In this document: in pieces, positions 1 to 23,862 of the stretch
Numbering within the stretch: the stretch's first letter is position 1
Layout: every line of letters begins with the position of its first letter
NCBI GenBank assembly: GCA_034509735.1
Contig: JACGWO010000006.1
Location: forward strand, 37,813,141-37,877,140
Length of the DNA stretch: 64,000 nt
From: Sesamum alatum
Taxonomy: Eukaryota; Streptophyta; Magnoliopsida; Lamiales; Pedaliaceae
Direction: 5' to 3'
Program-made: the position numbers and the translations under genes
Notes under the pieces: generated by a model
Database searches by the model: none
What the model was told of the DNA's origin: nothing
The model's input: the letters and a program-made list of their open reading frames with translations, nothing else

Positions 1-2372
<2,372 letters not shown>

Positions 2373-4469
2373 GTTATTTGAAATGGGTAATTCTGCATTC
2401 TGAGATACTTGGCTTCCACTTGTGGAGGAGTCAGCCCGCACATATGGCCAAATTTTAAGAGAACTCACCCAAACAGAATGGGGGATGAGAACAAATGAAA
2501 GCCCCTCGATACTGGGAGAGGATACTGTACAGTACTATTGTGAGGATGCAAAGGACTTGCCTGTAGGCTTTTCCTTATTTAGGTTTCCTCGCAATTTCAG
2601 CTGGGTAATTGTTGTCATTGTAAGATTTCAGTCAATTGTAGCCTTTTACTAATACTCACCCTCGCTTGATTTTTCCTGTTTACCTCTGTGTTCTATATAG
2701 ATAGTCTGAATTATATGTGATACGGATAGAGCAGTAATGCTCCCTTGCATAGTGTTCCGTTCTCAGGCAGTTGTGGGTCAGTGTTACTGGGGAAAAAGAA
2801 AAAGTTATAGGGACCTCATCAAGGCCAAATTTTGTGTTTTGATGGTATTGTATTTTGAGTATTAGGGAAATGTACATTATACAGAGGAAAACTGTGTTCT
2901 AATCAGCCACCAGATGTACTTTTCCGATGTAGATGTATGTTGGACAAGAGTATATTATAGTTTACATTTTGTTGTTTTGAGAAATCTGTGCAGAGACCAG
3001 TGAGAGCATTTCGATCCTCTAAGTTGCTATTTTGAATGAGTTAGAAATCTGGAGGAATGTTGTTACTTGATAGATAGTGTGACCCCTGTCCAAACAAGTG
3101 TAAACATTTCCATAGCAGAAGAATACCTGTAAACCTCTCCTTTCTTACATGTATGTTTGATGATTTTACTAACTAATCTTTTTTTGTCCTAATCTTTGAG
3201 GGACTGTTTCAACTTTGATTTTCCTTCTCCTTATGAAATTAAAGAATGTTGGCTGCTTCCAACTGGTTGTGGCTAGTTTATTGATTGCTCACCTGCGTTA
3301 GTTTCAACATTTGCCCTCCAACCAGTGTTTCGATTCCTACCAAATGACCTTGCAATTGGACCCGGATTTAAAAAAAACTCCTCCCAGCCTGCACCTAATG
3401 GGGTGGGTTCCAGTCTAAAAATTGTGTTGGGGTGAGTCTCAGGTTCTAATTTTTAGGATCCTTTCGTGTCGTAGGCGGATTTTGGATCTTCTCGGGTCTG
3501 ATTTACTCTAGAACTAGTTTTGTTTACAAAATTAATTCTTTTTTTAAAAATAAAATTATAGATAAATATGTAATTTACTAAATTTACTCTAATCCCTACC
3601 CTTCTCTCTATGATTCTGGTTCTTCTCGCTCTCTTCCTGTCTCTTCTTTTCTCACGCTGCCTCCTCTTCTCTCTTTTTCTCTCTAACAACTGCACGCAAT
3701 TATGAATTTAAGGACAACGATAAATGTTGTGATTCTTCATCGGTGCAGCTTTTTAGTTTTTCAAAATTTATTTTATTAATTTAATTATTATATGAATTGT
3801 GATAAATTATATATTGATACTTCATATGTGAAATATTATTTAAAAAAATTATTATAAACACAAATCACATAATTTCCACAACAATTTAAAGTCATGGTTA
3901 GGAGGAGAATTTCTTATTTTAACATTTGATATTAATAGTCAAGGAGTTTGTAAGTCGTTAACTTCTAACCAATTGGATTTCACTTAAACATCCATAGTTT
4001 ATCTTACACCACAAGTTAAGATTTAGACCATCTTTTAAGAACTCGCCGTCAAGGTTTAGGTGTAGCTCTTGTTTACATAATTTTCAAGCCAAAAATTGTT
4101 TGTGTATGTTGTGTGATTTGTGTTTAATTATATTTTAAAGAATTTTCATTAACTAACAATTAGTAAGTTTCAGAGGGGTGTTTTGAATTTGACCCTTTTG
4201 TTAATTGATCTTTAATTATTATTTTTTACTAGTTTCTATTTTTTAATTGTTAATTTTTAACAAAGTTCAGATTAATTTTTGACATAGTTGAATTTTTTAT
4301 TCATTCATTTTATAAAATATGGAGAATAAATTATAATATTTTATATATGTTGTTATAAATTGTGGAATTTATTTTTGTATGTTTCTTGCTAAATTTTGTT
4401 GGGAAATTATTGTTGTCTTAATTGAATGGAATAGATAATTAAATATTTTAACTAGAGGCAGATTAGAGC
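2373..4469. other. PP4R3 3' UTR then AT-rich spacer
   Basis: The first several hundred bases are probably the PP4R3 3' UTR; I could not fix the polyadenylation site. Around 3590-3690 there is a CT-rich low-complexity stretch, and 3770-4450 is strongly AT-rich. No credible coding region or RNA gene was seen on either strand; the open frames are short and match nothing I recognise. Confidence 0.5.
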
Positions 4470-5120
4470 CGTACGGTCAAGAAATCTTCGTCGGCCCACT
4501 TCTTGGGCTGCTGGAGTAAGAATAGGTATATAACTGAGTCCAAAGCGAGTTAATAGGCAGCCCATTATACGGCCCTAAAGCTGAAATGATTCGCTCCTGA
4601 ATGGGTATAATAAAGGGCTTCCTACGCGGCCCAACAGCTGACTTAGTTCTTGGGCCCGAGTGTCCTGCTAGCCCATTAAGATAGCCCATTCGGCTAGTGG
4701 GTATATAAAGTGACCCCATTAACAAGTAGATAGTTGGGCCACACGGTAGATCAGCCCATTAAATGAAAGCCCATTGGGCTTCTGGCTTAGAATGAGACGA
4801 TGGCTCATTGGGCCTCCAGGGTAAGAATGATCCAATAGCTGAGCCCATTGGGCTGCTGGGGTAAATGGACCACACAGCTGAAGCCCAAATTGATTAATAG
4901 GCAGCCCATTGGGCTGGCATCGTATGAATTGGCAGATGGGTGAGGCCCCGCAGTCCACTTGTTGGGCCATCGGGGTAAGAATGGGCGTGAAGCTGTGCCC
5001 ATAACTGAATAACATACAGCCCATTTTCGGCCCATCTGATGGCGAACAGGGTAAGAATGGCCGCTTGATTGGGCCCAAAGAGATTGAAGAGCAGCCCAGT
5101 AGACGGCCCAGGAGGATGAG
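4470..5120. repeat. Degenerate GGCCCA/TGGGCC-rich tandem array
   Basis: About 650 bases much richer in GC than the flanks. The block repeats variants of AGCCCATTGGGCTG, GGGGTAAGAATGG and TTAATAGGCAGCCCA in the same order. Spacing is irregular, about 46 to 80 bases between successive GGTAAGAAT cores (near 4812, 4857, 4973 and 5049). Many AGCCCATTGGGCT cores are themselves palindromic. GCCCA/TGGGCC is the site II type motif bound by TCP factors in plant promoters of ribosomal and cell-cycle genes; whether it works as such here is inference. Long minus-strand open frames across the array come from its lack of TA-rich stops and I do not treat them as genes. Confidence 0.7.
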
Positions 5121-7375
5121 TACGATGAATTTGCCATGGAACGTTTGCTTTTTCACCTTTTTAATGTGTTTATTTTTCTAATTTATTCTCTGTTGAAGAA
5201 TGAGCTGCTAATTTTGTGTTATATTTGTGATGTATTCGGATGCCGCAAAAAATCTCGTACGCGAAAGAAGATGAAGAGCAAAAAGTTCCAGCTTTGGCCG
5301 CAATTGCAAGGTTTGATTTTATTTCTATTTTTTTTTTTCTGTTTCAGAGGGTTGATTGATTAATGTGGGTTCTTTTTTCCATTTTCTTTTTAATTCCACT
5401 AAGAAGGAGGATTCTTGACTTTTTTACTTGTTTGTCGAGTTATGAATTTGAGATTATATGCATTCGTATGCAACGGTGAAGTGAAATGATCCATGCACGG
5501 CAATGGATGATATTTGTTTCTGCTATCAGCAATAGTCATGAATGTGAGCGTGTGTTCCCAACAAACTGTAAGAAAAATGTATGTTTGCTGTTTGCGAGGA
5601 TGTTTACATATGTTTTTGCTCTAATGTCATTTCTTGGGACTGTCTCTTTATTCCAGCTGGAGTTAGTTTAAAATATCAATCACTTGGTTTTTTTTTTTTT
5701 TTTTTTTTCACTTTAATTTGGTGTGATGGGGTTGTTTCTCCAAAAGATGAACTCTTTACGTGTGGCTGTGGGTCAACTTGCAGGAGGTTGCTGATTGCCC
5801 TCAAAGTAAACATGGTTGCTTGTTTTCTGGCCTTTTTGAATAATTTAGAAGAGTTCTTCTGTTTTCTAATTTTTCAGGTTGAGGATTTCTCTCATGATGA
5901 TTATGTTTCTTCTGCTCACTTCTTAGATGATGTACACACATGTATAGTTAGCTGAATTCTTCTTGATGAGTGAGAGAAAGACTCCCTTTCCTTGGTTCAG
6001 ACTGAATGTGTGTTTTAGCATAAGTTCTTATATTCAATCCATCTTTTCTGTATTACTTGTGAGGTTGAGTTAAAATATTACACGACTCATGAATTGAAGG
6101 ATTAGACCATCTTAGAGAACCATTGTATTGGAAGGCTTTGTCGAACACCGCCTGTTTCTCCTGCAAACATGCAGTAGTATATGCCCATTGGCCATATATG
6201 CTAAGCTAGCGTATTTTAGTTCCAACAACTGCAAAGAATAAGAGGTCAGCCCTTGTTGCAAGTAAATGAAGCCTCTGTCTAGGCTTTAGTGTTTCCCAAA
6301 CTTATGCTCTCGACTGCATTCTACCCGCTAAGAATCCCAGATATTCTCAACAAAGCAATGAAACTCTTTGGACCAATACTCAGACAGTTTGAGACTTACT
6401 TTGATTGTGTCCAAAATAAAATAGTTGTTGTCAGAATATTTTCACTAGTGAATATATGATGTAAAATATTTGGGTTATTCAAGCGTATTTGGATTATAAC
6501 GAGGAACTAATGCTCCGTTTAGAATACCATTTGCCATTGCAGCAGAAAAGAGAAACGCGTTATTTGTTATGCATTATGCTATCCCTTGTAATGTTATACT
6601 TATATGGTCCGTAGTAGTCACTCTGATTACATGTCCTGTGGTATTACATTTTCAAATTTCTAATCCATGTGAACCTTGATCGAAATATTGCTATGGGTTT
6701 GATTATTTCTCTGTACTCAAAATTCTACCATTAATGTGCGCAGGCAACTGCTATGAGGAGAAGGTAATCACTTTATTCTTCGCTTCCTGCAATTCCGAAT
6801 TGTGGCCACTGATGGAGGGACTAAAACTTTGCCGTTCATTCAACTTGATGGATGTGACTTATACACCATAGATGCTGACCAGGAATTCATTGACTAAAGC
6901 AAACAAAATAGACTTATGAACTGCTTTGTTGAAATTGCAGTTGGGCTCATACCACTTTCAATGCTGATGCATATGTGTTTGTATTTCTGTATCAGACCTT
7001 TCTCAAGTTAATTGATTGTTTTCTAGAACAAGGACCCTTATTTCAACTCCAGGAACAGACGCACTCTCGTCACCCCCGTTGGCCCGGTATACCTTCGTTG
7101 ATCTGTTCTTACAATACAGATGAATGTCTCCTTCTCCCCCGTCAGTCAGTCGAACCACTTTACGTTCAATGCTTGTCTGTATTCCTTTCAGCAGGTAGCT
7201 ATTCAGATAAGTTTCTTTCTAACGTGCTGCTAGCTTCCTTTATTTATATCCATATTACGTTTGGGTCGGTACTTTGGTCTGGACATCCCCCACAGGATCG
7301 GAGATGGAGGGACTGCCTCTCCCTTCTAGGGAGTGACCACTTATTTATCGTTAATCAACAGACGAGATAGCTTTG
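5121..7375. other. Unrecognised stretch, possibly a decayed or non-coding transcript
   Basis: Directly after the GGCCCA-rich array. Short open segments exist, one at 5136-5363 (+) with a lysine/arginine-rich part (CRKKSRTRKKMKSKK) that ends near a plausible donor, and another at about 5879-5955 (+) after a TTTTTCAG acceptor-like sequence. I could not join them into a convincing gene and recognise no domain. A long T homopolymer lies at about 5690-5708. It could be a degraded gene, an lncRNA or plain spacer. Confidence 0.25.
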
Positions 7376-7690
7376 TCACCAACGCCTCATCGAGAAGGTA
7401 GAAAAATTAGCATGTGCATAAATTTGATCGATTCGATCTCTTATCACAAATTTGTTAGGGGGAATGAATGCAGCACAGATCCATTCACCAACCCCCTTGT
7501 AAAAATTGAACTTTTCTAAGTCAGCTGCGATGGTGGTAGGCAAGCAACTTGTTCCGCCTCCATTAGTGTACATAAAGTGAAGCAATAAAGCAATGAAAGC
7601 CTTGTGTGCTTCAGTCAAGTTCTCAACTATCAAAGTGGATGGGCAAGGAGCTTTTTCTAGAAAATGAATGGTCCCAATTTCCCTAAAGTC
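7376..7690 (-). pseudogene. Unrecognised open reading fragment of about 100 codons
   Basis: A minus-strand frame stays open from about 7690 to a stop at 7376. It reads as normal, low-bias protein, with segments LTEAHKAFIALLLHFMYTNG, NFYKGVGEWICAAFIPPNK and RDRIDQIYAHANFS. I see no ATG at the upstream end of the open frame and a stop codon bounds it, so it is either an internal exon or a fragment of a dead gene or transposable element. I do not recognise the family. Flanking sequence is repeat-like. Confidence 0.3.
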
Positions 7691-7744
7691 AAAACTTCAT
7701 GTGCATCTAGCCTTATCCTTGTTTGTGCAGGTCAATTTCAGACT

Positions 7745-7965
7745 TGTCTTTCTTTCTTTAAACGATAATTATATGATCATATCAATATCTTAATAAATTT
7801 AGACATACATCATTATTATATGAACTCATACTATAATTAAGAATAATGAAATAAATTATAACAAATTCACATAAAGTGAGACAAATATTTTCGTATTTAG
7901 TGGAATTCGAATCATGACCTCAAACTAGTTTACGAGAACTCAATTTTTCATATACCACTTGTTTT
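7745..7965 (-). mobile_element. SINE-like tRNA-derived element (tentative)
   Basis: Read on the minus strand, the right part resembles a tRNA-type head: an A-box-like segment near 7940 and a B-box-like GATTCGAATTCC near 7907, followed by an AT-rich body. This matches the general layout of clearer SINE-like copies elsewhere in the window, but similarity is weak. Confidence 0.3.
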
Positions 7966-8944
7966 TCTAAGCAAGATGCAACCATACTTCCATCCTTGCG
8001 CATGCAATAATTCATTTTAGATTTTGCTTTTCTTGGATTGGTTAATGCCTAATGGTTGAAGAGAGAATAAAAGTAACACCAAATCATTATGAATGTGCCA
8101 AACTGCCTATTATACAAATTGGTCAAAAACCAACCTTTTTGTTTCTTATGTTGGTTGGTTGAGTGCGATTTTCGACAAATAACATGCTGCTATGTATAAA
8201 AATACTACACAGTTTGTCCTTTTCATTAATGTTTATGCAAGTAAAGAAGTGGAGATGAGAGAATCGTCACCAGTTGCATCACACCCTAATTATCTATTTT
8301 GTACACTCTCTCACTGATAAGACTGAAGAAATGTTATTTATGCAACCCACGTTGATTTTTTGAAGTCAAAGTTACGATTTGCTTTGAATCACCACGAGTT
8401 CAAGTAAACGAAGGGGATGTGAACTCATAATGTTTTCAAAGGTCAACCAATGGAATACACACGTGATCTATGGATGCAGAGAATAGAATTTTTTTACGAT
8501 TAATTATAATTAGACTCCATCTGAAAATGTGAATTACACTTTCACCTAAAAAAAATTTACAATTATACTTACACCTTCTTAATAAAATTTCTATATTTAC
8601 ACCCGATCCTATTTCGTTAGGATTTAGATGAAAAATGCTGAAGTTGGGAAAAAAATTACATAAATTTTTAATTTTATGCTTCATTTAATATTTTCCAGTA
8701 ATATATTCAATAACTATAATTTGGGGGTGATATTTTACTACAATTACATCTTTTTGACTTTTTGTATATTACATTACTTCCTTATAAGTATAAAAATATA
8801 ACAGTGGAATTGTTATATTTTAAAATTATATTATTACACATTACAGTAAATAAATTTTAGTATTTTAATATATGATATTTAAATATAAAAATACATAATT
8901 AATCAAAAAATACAATAAAAAAAAGAAAAAGAAACAGTCTTCTT
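7966..8944. other. AT-rich spacer with foldback-type repeat remnants
   Basis: No gene seen. The part around 8500-8620 (AATTACACTTTCACC, AATTATACTTACACC, TATATTTACACCC) looks like the remains of a foldback or MITE element of the type in which phrases such as TTACA(T/C)TTTTGG recur in other spacers of this window. Confidence 0.35.
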
Positions 8945-9235
8945 CCCCAGGTGTCCACCCACACCCCTAACCCAGCCCCCGCTTGCTCGCCTTTGCCACC
9001 CTACCGCAACAGCCCCATCGCCTTCGCCTCGCCACTGCCACCACGTCCTGGGCGACGACGCCCGTCGCCGACCCAACTCTGGGCCGCGACGGGCATCGCC
9101 GCCCCCGTCGCGTCGTCGCCCAGATCCAGGGCAATCGAATCACCCTAGATCTGGGCGACCTTCAATTTTCCAGGGCAATCGGGGGCGACCTCGCCCCCTC
9201 CTGCCTATGGCGGCGGCGGCAAGGTCGCCATCGTC
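8945..9235. repeat. GC-rich island with perfect inverted repeats
   Basis: About 290 bases of high GC set in very AT-rich sequence. CTGGGCGACGACGC at 9048-9061 is the exact reverse complement of 9110-9123, and CCCGTCGC at 9061-9068 is the exact reverse complement of 9086-9093, which gives a long hairpin. Phrases such as CAGGGCAATCG recur (about 9128 and 9171). Short proline/arginine-rich open frames here follow from base composition. It could be part of a transposable element or a captured gene fragment; I cannot assign it. Confidence 0.6.
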
Positions 9236-9236
9236 G

Positions 9237-9365
9237 TTCATATACATATATATATGTATATATGATATATATAGTTATATATACTATATTATATATATTT
9301 GTTATATATATGTATATATAGTATATATATATATAATTGTATATATAAATATAATATATATTTTA
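9237..9365. repeat. Compound (TA)n-rich microsatellite
   Basis: An almost pure run of TATATA, TATGTATA and ATATAT words immediately right of the GC-rich island. The abrupt composition change at 9236 suggests the microsatellite grew at the edge of an inserted element. Confidence 0.8.
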
Positions 9366-9794
9366 AAATTTGTTAAAATTTGGACCGCTCATTTTTACTA
9401 ATGAATATCATGGCTATCAAAATAAGGGCATAATGGGCAAATCATTAAAAAAATTAACACCGTTAAAGGAAATTAACAGCAGGGGAGAGTGTGCATTATT
9501 TTGAAAAACACATGGAGTTTTATGCCTATATTTTTAACATAGGAGATTTTTAGCTGAATTTTGAAAACACGGGGGAATTTTATGCAATTATCCCTTAATT
9601 ATAATGTCAAAAGAAATGACTTAAGTTTATGCGCAGAGACAAAATTTCCACGCCCAACCAATGCAGTTGCAAAGTAAGAAAAAATGGCAAGTTTTATAAA
9701 AGTCAGAAAAGGACAGGTCAAATTTGCGCTTTTCTATCATCATCCTATAAAGTCCAAAACCAGTTAGCACAAACACTCGCCGAAGATCAAGAAA
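9366..9794. promoter_or_regulatory. Upstream region of the SCPL gene with repeat remnant
   Basis: The left part (about 9440-9600) carries phrases such as GAGTTTTATGCC and GAATTTTATGCAATTATCC in two tandem-like copies, typical of foldback repeats in this window. The last 150-190 bases before the SCPL ATG presumably hold its promoter and 5' leader; I saw no single decisive promoter element. Confidence 0.35.
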
Positions 9795-11105
9795 ATGGGA
9801 TCTCCACCACCACCATTTCTCAACCTCCTCCTCCTCCTCTTCGCTATCCTCGCCGTCCTCCGCCACTCGGCCGCCGCCACATCCTACCCCAAAGAAGCCC
9901 TTCCCACTAAATCAGGCTACTTAACAGTCAACTCCACCACCGGCTCAGCCATTTTCTACACATTCTATGAAGCTCAAAACTCTTCCAAGAACACCACACT
10001 CTCCCACACTCCAATCCTCATTTGGCTACAAGGTGGGCCTGGCTGCTCCTCCATGCTAGCCAACTTATTTGAGATTGGACCATGGCTAGTGAACCAAGAG
10101 CTTTCACTTGATCCCAATCCGAGTTCTTGGAACAAGATTTTTGGCCTGCTTTTTCTTGATAATCCTATAGGCACTGGATTTAGCATTGCTGCTTCACCTG
10201 AAGAAATACCAAGAAACCAATATGATGTAGCCAAACACCTCTTTATAGCAATCAAGAAGTTTGTTGCCTTGGATAAGTCGTTCAAAACCAGGCCAATATA
10301 CTTAACTGGTGAGAGTTATGCTGGGAAGTATCTTCCTGCACTTGGATATTACATTCTGAAGAAGAATGCTGTTTTGCCAAGTGGGAGTAGAGTGAATTTG
10401 GCTGGTGTTGCTATTGGAAATGGATTGACTGATCCAGAGATTCAAGTGGCAACTCATGCTGTGAATTGTTACAATTTGGGTCTGATCAATGAAAAGCAAA
10501 CGACCCTTTTGGAGAAAGTTCAGTTGGAGGCTATTGGATATGTAAGAAAAGGTGATTGGAATGAGGCCACCAATGCAAGAAATAGGGTGTTGGGTACATT
10601 GACAAATATGACTGGCTTAGCCACCTTGTATGACTTTAGGAGGCTAACTCCTTACCCAAATAGAGTAGTGGTGAAGTTCTTGAACAATGTGGAGGTGAAA
10701 AGGGCGTTGGGAGTGAACGAATCCATGGTTTTCGAGCTATGTAGCAAGGCGGTGGCGGACGCTTTGCACAATGATGTGATGAAGAGTGTGAGGTATATGG
10801 TGGAATTCTTGGTTAAGAGGACCAAGGTGTTGTTATATCAAGGTCAGTGTGACTTGAGAGACGGCGTTATGTCAACTTTGTCTTGGGTGAAGAAGATGAA
10901 GTGGGGAGGGATCGACGAGTTCTTGGAGGCAGAGAGGAAGATTTGGAGGGTGGATGGGATGCTGGCTGGCTATGTGCAGAAATGGGAGAATTTGAGTCAT
11001 GTTGTGATCTTAAATGCTGGCCATCTTGTTCCCACTGATCAGCCTGTGAATTCTCAAGTTATGATACAGGATTGGCTTTTGGAGAGGGGATTGTTTGCTG
11101 CTTAG
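9795..11105 (+). CDS. SCPL50: Serine carboxypeptidase-like protein, SCPL50 type
   Basis: Intronless gene for a 436-aa peptidase family S10 protein of the secretory pathway. It starts at the first ATG, followed by a hydrophobic signal peptide (about residues 1-27, LLLLLFAILAVL). Family motifs are WLQGGPGCSS (oxyanion region), LLFLDNPIGTGFS, and the nucleophile elbow GESYAGKYLPA with Ser174. Asp353 in YQGQCDLRDGV and His410 in NAGHLVPTDQP complete the catalytic triad, so the enzyme should be active as a hydrolase or acyltransferase; the substrate is unknown. The length and the mature start SYPKEALPTKSGYL match plant SCPL50/51 proteins rather than the acyltransferase clade. N-glycosylation sequons (NSS, NTT, NMT, NES) are present. 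The 3' end faces the BRWD-like gene. Confidence 0.93.
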   Translation: MGSPPPPFLNLLLLLFAILAVLRHSAAATSYPKEALPTKSGYLTVNSTTGSAIFYTFYEAQNSSKNTTLSHTPILIWLQGGPGCSSMLANLFEIGPWLVNQELSLDPNPSSWNKIFGLLFLDNPIGTGFSIAASPEEIPRNQYDVAKHLFIAIKKFVALDKSFKTRPIYLTGESYAGKYLPALGYYILKKNAVLPSGSRVNLAGVAIGNGLTDPEIQVATHAVNCYNLGLINEKQTTLLEKVQLEAIGYVRKGDWNEATNARNRVLGTLTNMTGLATLYDFRRLTPYPNRVVVKFLNNVEVKRALGVNESMVFELCSKAVADALHNDVMKSVRYMVEFLVKRTKVLLYQGQCDLRDGVMSTLSWVKKMKWGGIDEFLEAERKIWRVDGMLAGYVQKWENLSHVVILNAGHLVPTDQPVNSQVMIQDWLLERGLFAA

Positions 11106-11781
11106 AAGAATGAAAAAGATGGACACTGATATATTTAGCTGCTCCTTTTCTTGTAATATGAATTGATTTCAGTGTAGGACCAATAGCAGGTCATCGATGC
11201 TCAAGGCATCTATCTAGTCTGTTGTTTGTGAAGGAATATAAGAAGAAACTGCTGCAGCCTGCAGGTAAGCAGCAGTTCCATCAATAATAGGGATTGTCCA
11301 CAATCTACATTAATGTGTTATTCTGAAGTTCCCACATTTTGTCTTCTATAAGAAGAATGTCTTATTTCAGAAGAAAGGTTTCATGTCTATGCACAACAAA
11401 GATTTTATAATGGTTCATCCGAGTCCTACAGCAAACTCAATGTATTGCCCATATGATAGTAAACTAAACTGAGAGATTTGATCCAAGATACCAAGAACTG
11501 TGTGAATTCCACTTTAAGAAGATTTTGAATTGATGATCTTTAAGCGTTAAGCTATACATGAAAGAATTTCTGCTGGTGATTTCCCACAGCCGTCAGTGAA
11601 TTTGGGTGATCCTGTACCTCCACTCTATAAAGAATCCCTGAAAGATAAAAGGGCAGGCTACTCTCTACGGTGAAAATAAAAATAAAAAGTCAAAAGGAAA
11701 AAGGAATATATACAAGATAACAGGAGCCTTGTGTCAATTAAAATGCAGGCTAATTTGTCTACAAAATTGTGTTCGGTAAAA
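11106..11781. other. Convergent 3' UTR region of SCPL and BRWD-like genes
   Basis: The stop codons of two converging genes lie 676 bases apart. The stretch should hold both 3' UTRs. No other coding signal was seen. Confidence 0.5.
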
Positions 11782-22106
<10,325 letters not shown>

Positions 22107-23400
22107 AAAACCTGAACAGTTTGATACACAACAGTTAACAAAAATTCCCTCAATAGGCTAGGATAATCTACAAAAATTTAGATTTGAGAAAATTTTCAAT
22201 TATGCACCAAAATTAGTAATGTACTAACTTCAAAAGGCATCATGCTAAGAACTTCAAAAGCTATGAGTAATTCAGTAGTAGCCAACCAAAGAAAGGTAAT
22301 CCCAGAAAATTTAAGAGGCGTCAGCAGAAACAAAATCTTTAATGGTATTATACCACTGAAACTGAAAATGAAAACGAGAAGGAAGAGTTCCAGAACACGA
22401 AATGCAACCACAAAATATCGTATATGCCAGGAACATTTGCCAAACCAAACCTAGCTCATATTTCTTAATCCTCCAACCCCAACGGAAAGTTAGAGAATAA
22501 ACCCAAAACAACCTAACATAATTTTCTACTGGTTCATTGGCCACATTCATGAATCTACATTACAGCGGCTCTCCATCAAATGAAATAGCAAACTTTGAAT
22601 AATGCAAGCAACATAAACCAAGAAACACTTACATCAACATAAATTATTGCAACCCACTTTGAAATTGTACAACCAAAATTACACATTCCAAAAGAACAAC
22701 TCTGACTGTTTAAAGATTGCAAAAATATAAATAAATCAAGAGAACAACACCAAAACTTAAATAACCCAAGAGTCGAAGGGCTTTAAAGTATAAAGAAATT
22801 TATACCGTTCGAGTTCTCGGACCACGCCAACCCAAGACTTTAAATTCCAAAACCCTGACCAAACATCTCCCATGCGCATCACACTGTAGCATTGAGAAAC
22901 AAAACCCTAAAATTTTAGTTCTCCACACTTCACACTGCCGCATAACAAATAAATATACAATAATAACACAAGAAAATTCAGGCAATTTAAGATCTAATCT
23001 ACAGCATGCAAGAAAAACCCACAAAATTCTGGACACTGAGAACGTGCGAAACTGAAGCTCCCCCTTTCTCTAGGGCTTCTAAAAAAATTATATATTTACC
23101 TGTAACGCAGTGCTGCAAGCGAAGGAACAATGGAGTTTGCAACTGAGGCAACGAGGAGAATGGGGATCGAATTTAACAAAATTTTGGGAAATAAAGTTTA
23201 ATTTAATATCTTATTTTACATGAAAATTAAAAGGGCGTAGAAATAATAAGAAAACGAGAGAATTGAGATTGAATTTATCTAATTATTGTTAGATATATTG
23301 GAGGGAGCTCTGAGTTTTTGCATACACACTGTAGTTCGGTTTTTGTAGGAGAGAGAGTTGGAGAGAATTGTAGAGAGAACCGAAACGATGCGTTTCTTCT
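22107..23400 (-). other. 5' leader, leader intron and promoter of the BRWD-like gene
   Basis: The coding ATG exon begins just after an acceptor (TGTTCAG on the minus strand, exon edge at 22111). A good donor, ACAG/GTAAAT, lies at about 23101, so a non-coding first exon runs from about 23101 to somewhere in 23160-23380 and a leader intron of about 990 bases spans 22112-23100. The minus-strand sequence around 23340-23380 is CT-rich (TCTCTCCAACTCTCTC), as often found near plant transcription starts. Exact start not determined. Confidence 0.55.
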
Positions 23401-23449
23401 TCTTTTTTTTTTTTCTTTTTTTTGGGGGGGGGGGGGGGGCGGGGGGGGT
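23393..23449. repeat. Homopolymer block (T tract then long G tract)
   Basis: A T-rich tract passes into an almost pure G run of about 25 bases. Such a run is prone to replication slippage and to sequencing error, so its length should not be trusted. It could form a G-quadruplex on the plus strand, upstream of the BRWD-like leader. Confidence 0.75.
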
Positions 23450-23609
23450 TTATATATCTTTACGCCCACTCTTCTAAAAGAGATACCTTGAGTTCGGAAA
23501 TATTTGAAGATTTGGGTTTTTGCAGTTTAGTCCTTGACTTTTCCTAAATTACATTTTCAATCATGGGACTTTTGAATTGGTTCTTTTAAGTGAGGTTTTC
23601 TTTTGTAAC

Positions 23610-23862
23610 ATGAAAGCGATGAATTATTATTAATTGAAATAAAACGATTACAATGAGTTTTGTCGAAATATTACTATGTAATGATAATTACAATAATCAA
23701 ATCCTGATTAATATCACACAAATTAAACCTAAATAGCATCTTACTATTACAATATACAAACTAAACCTACTATGCAGTAGAAATATCAATCCATACGGAT
23801 TCGAACCCATGATCTTTATCATCATGTGGCCTCAGTTTCGCCAATTGAGTTGCTTAATTAAA
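23610..23862 (-). mobile_element. tRNA-derived SINE-like element, copy 1
   Basis: On the minus strand it starts with a tRNA-like head: an A-box-like segment (ACTCAATTGGCGAAACTGAG at about 23831-23850) and a perfect B-box consensus GGTTCGAATCC at 23797-23807. An AT-rich body follows, ending with AATTCATCGCTTTCATG at the low-coordinate side. The same head, body words and end occur at 25050-25298 and 58001-58262, so the three form one family. Confidence 0.6.

Noticed and set aside
4477..5156. Long minus-strand open frames across the GGCCCA-rich array
   Set aside because: They overlap in several frames, are made of repeated GPI/NGL/SYS words that reflect the DNA repeat, and resemble no protein.
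8951..9321. Plus-strand proline/alanine/arginine-rich open frames
   Set aside because: Caused by GC-rich composition; two frames are open at once and they run into the TA microsatellite.
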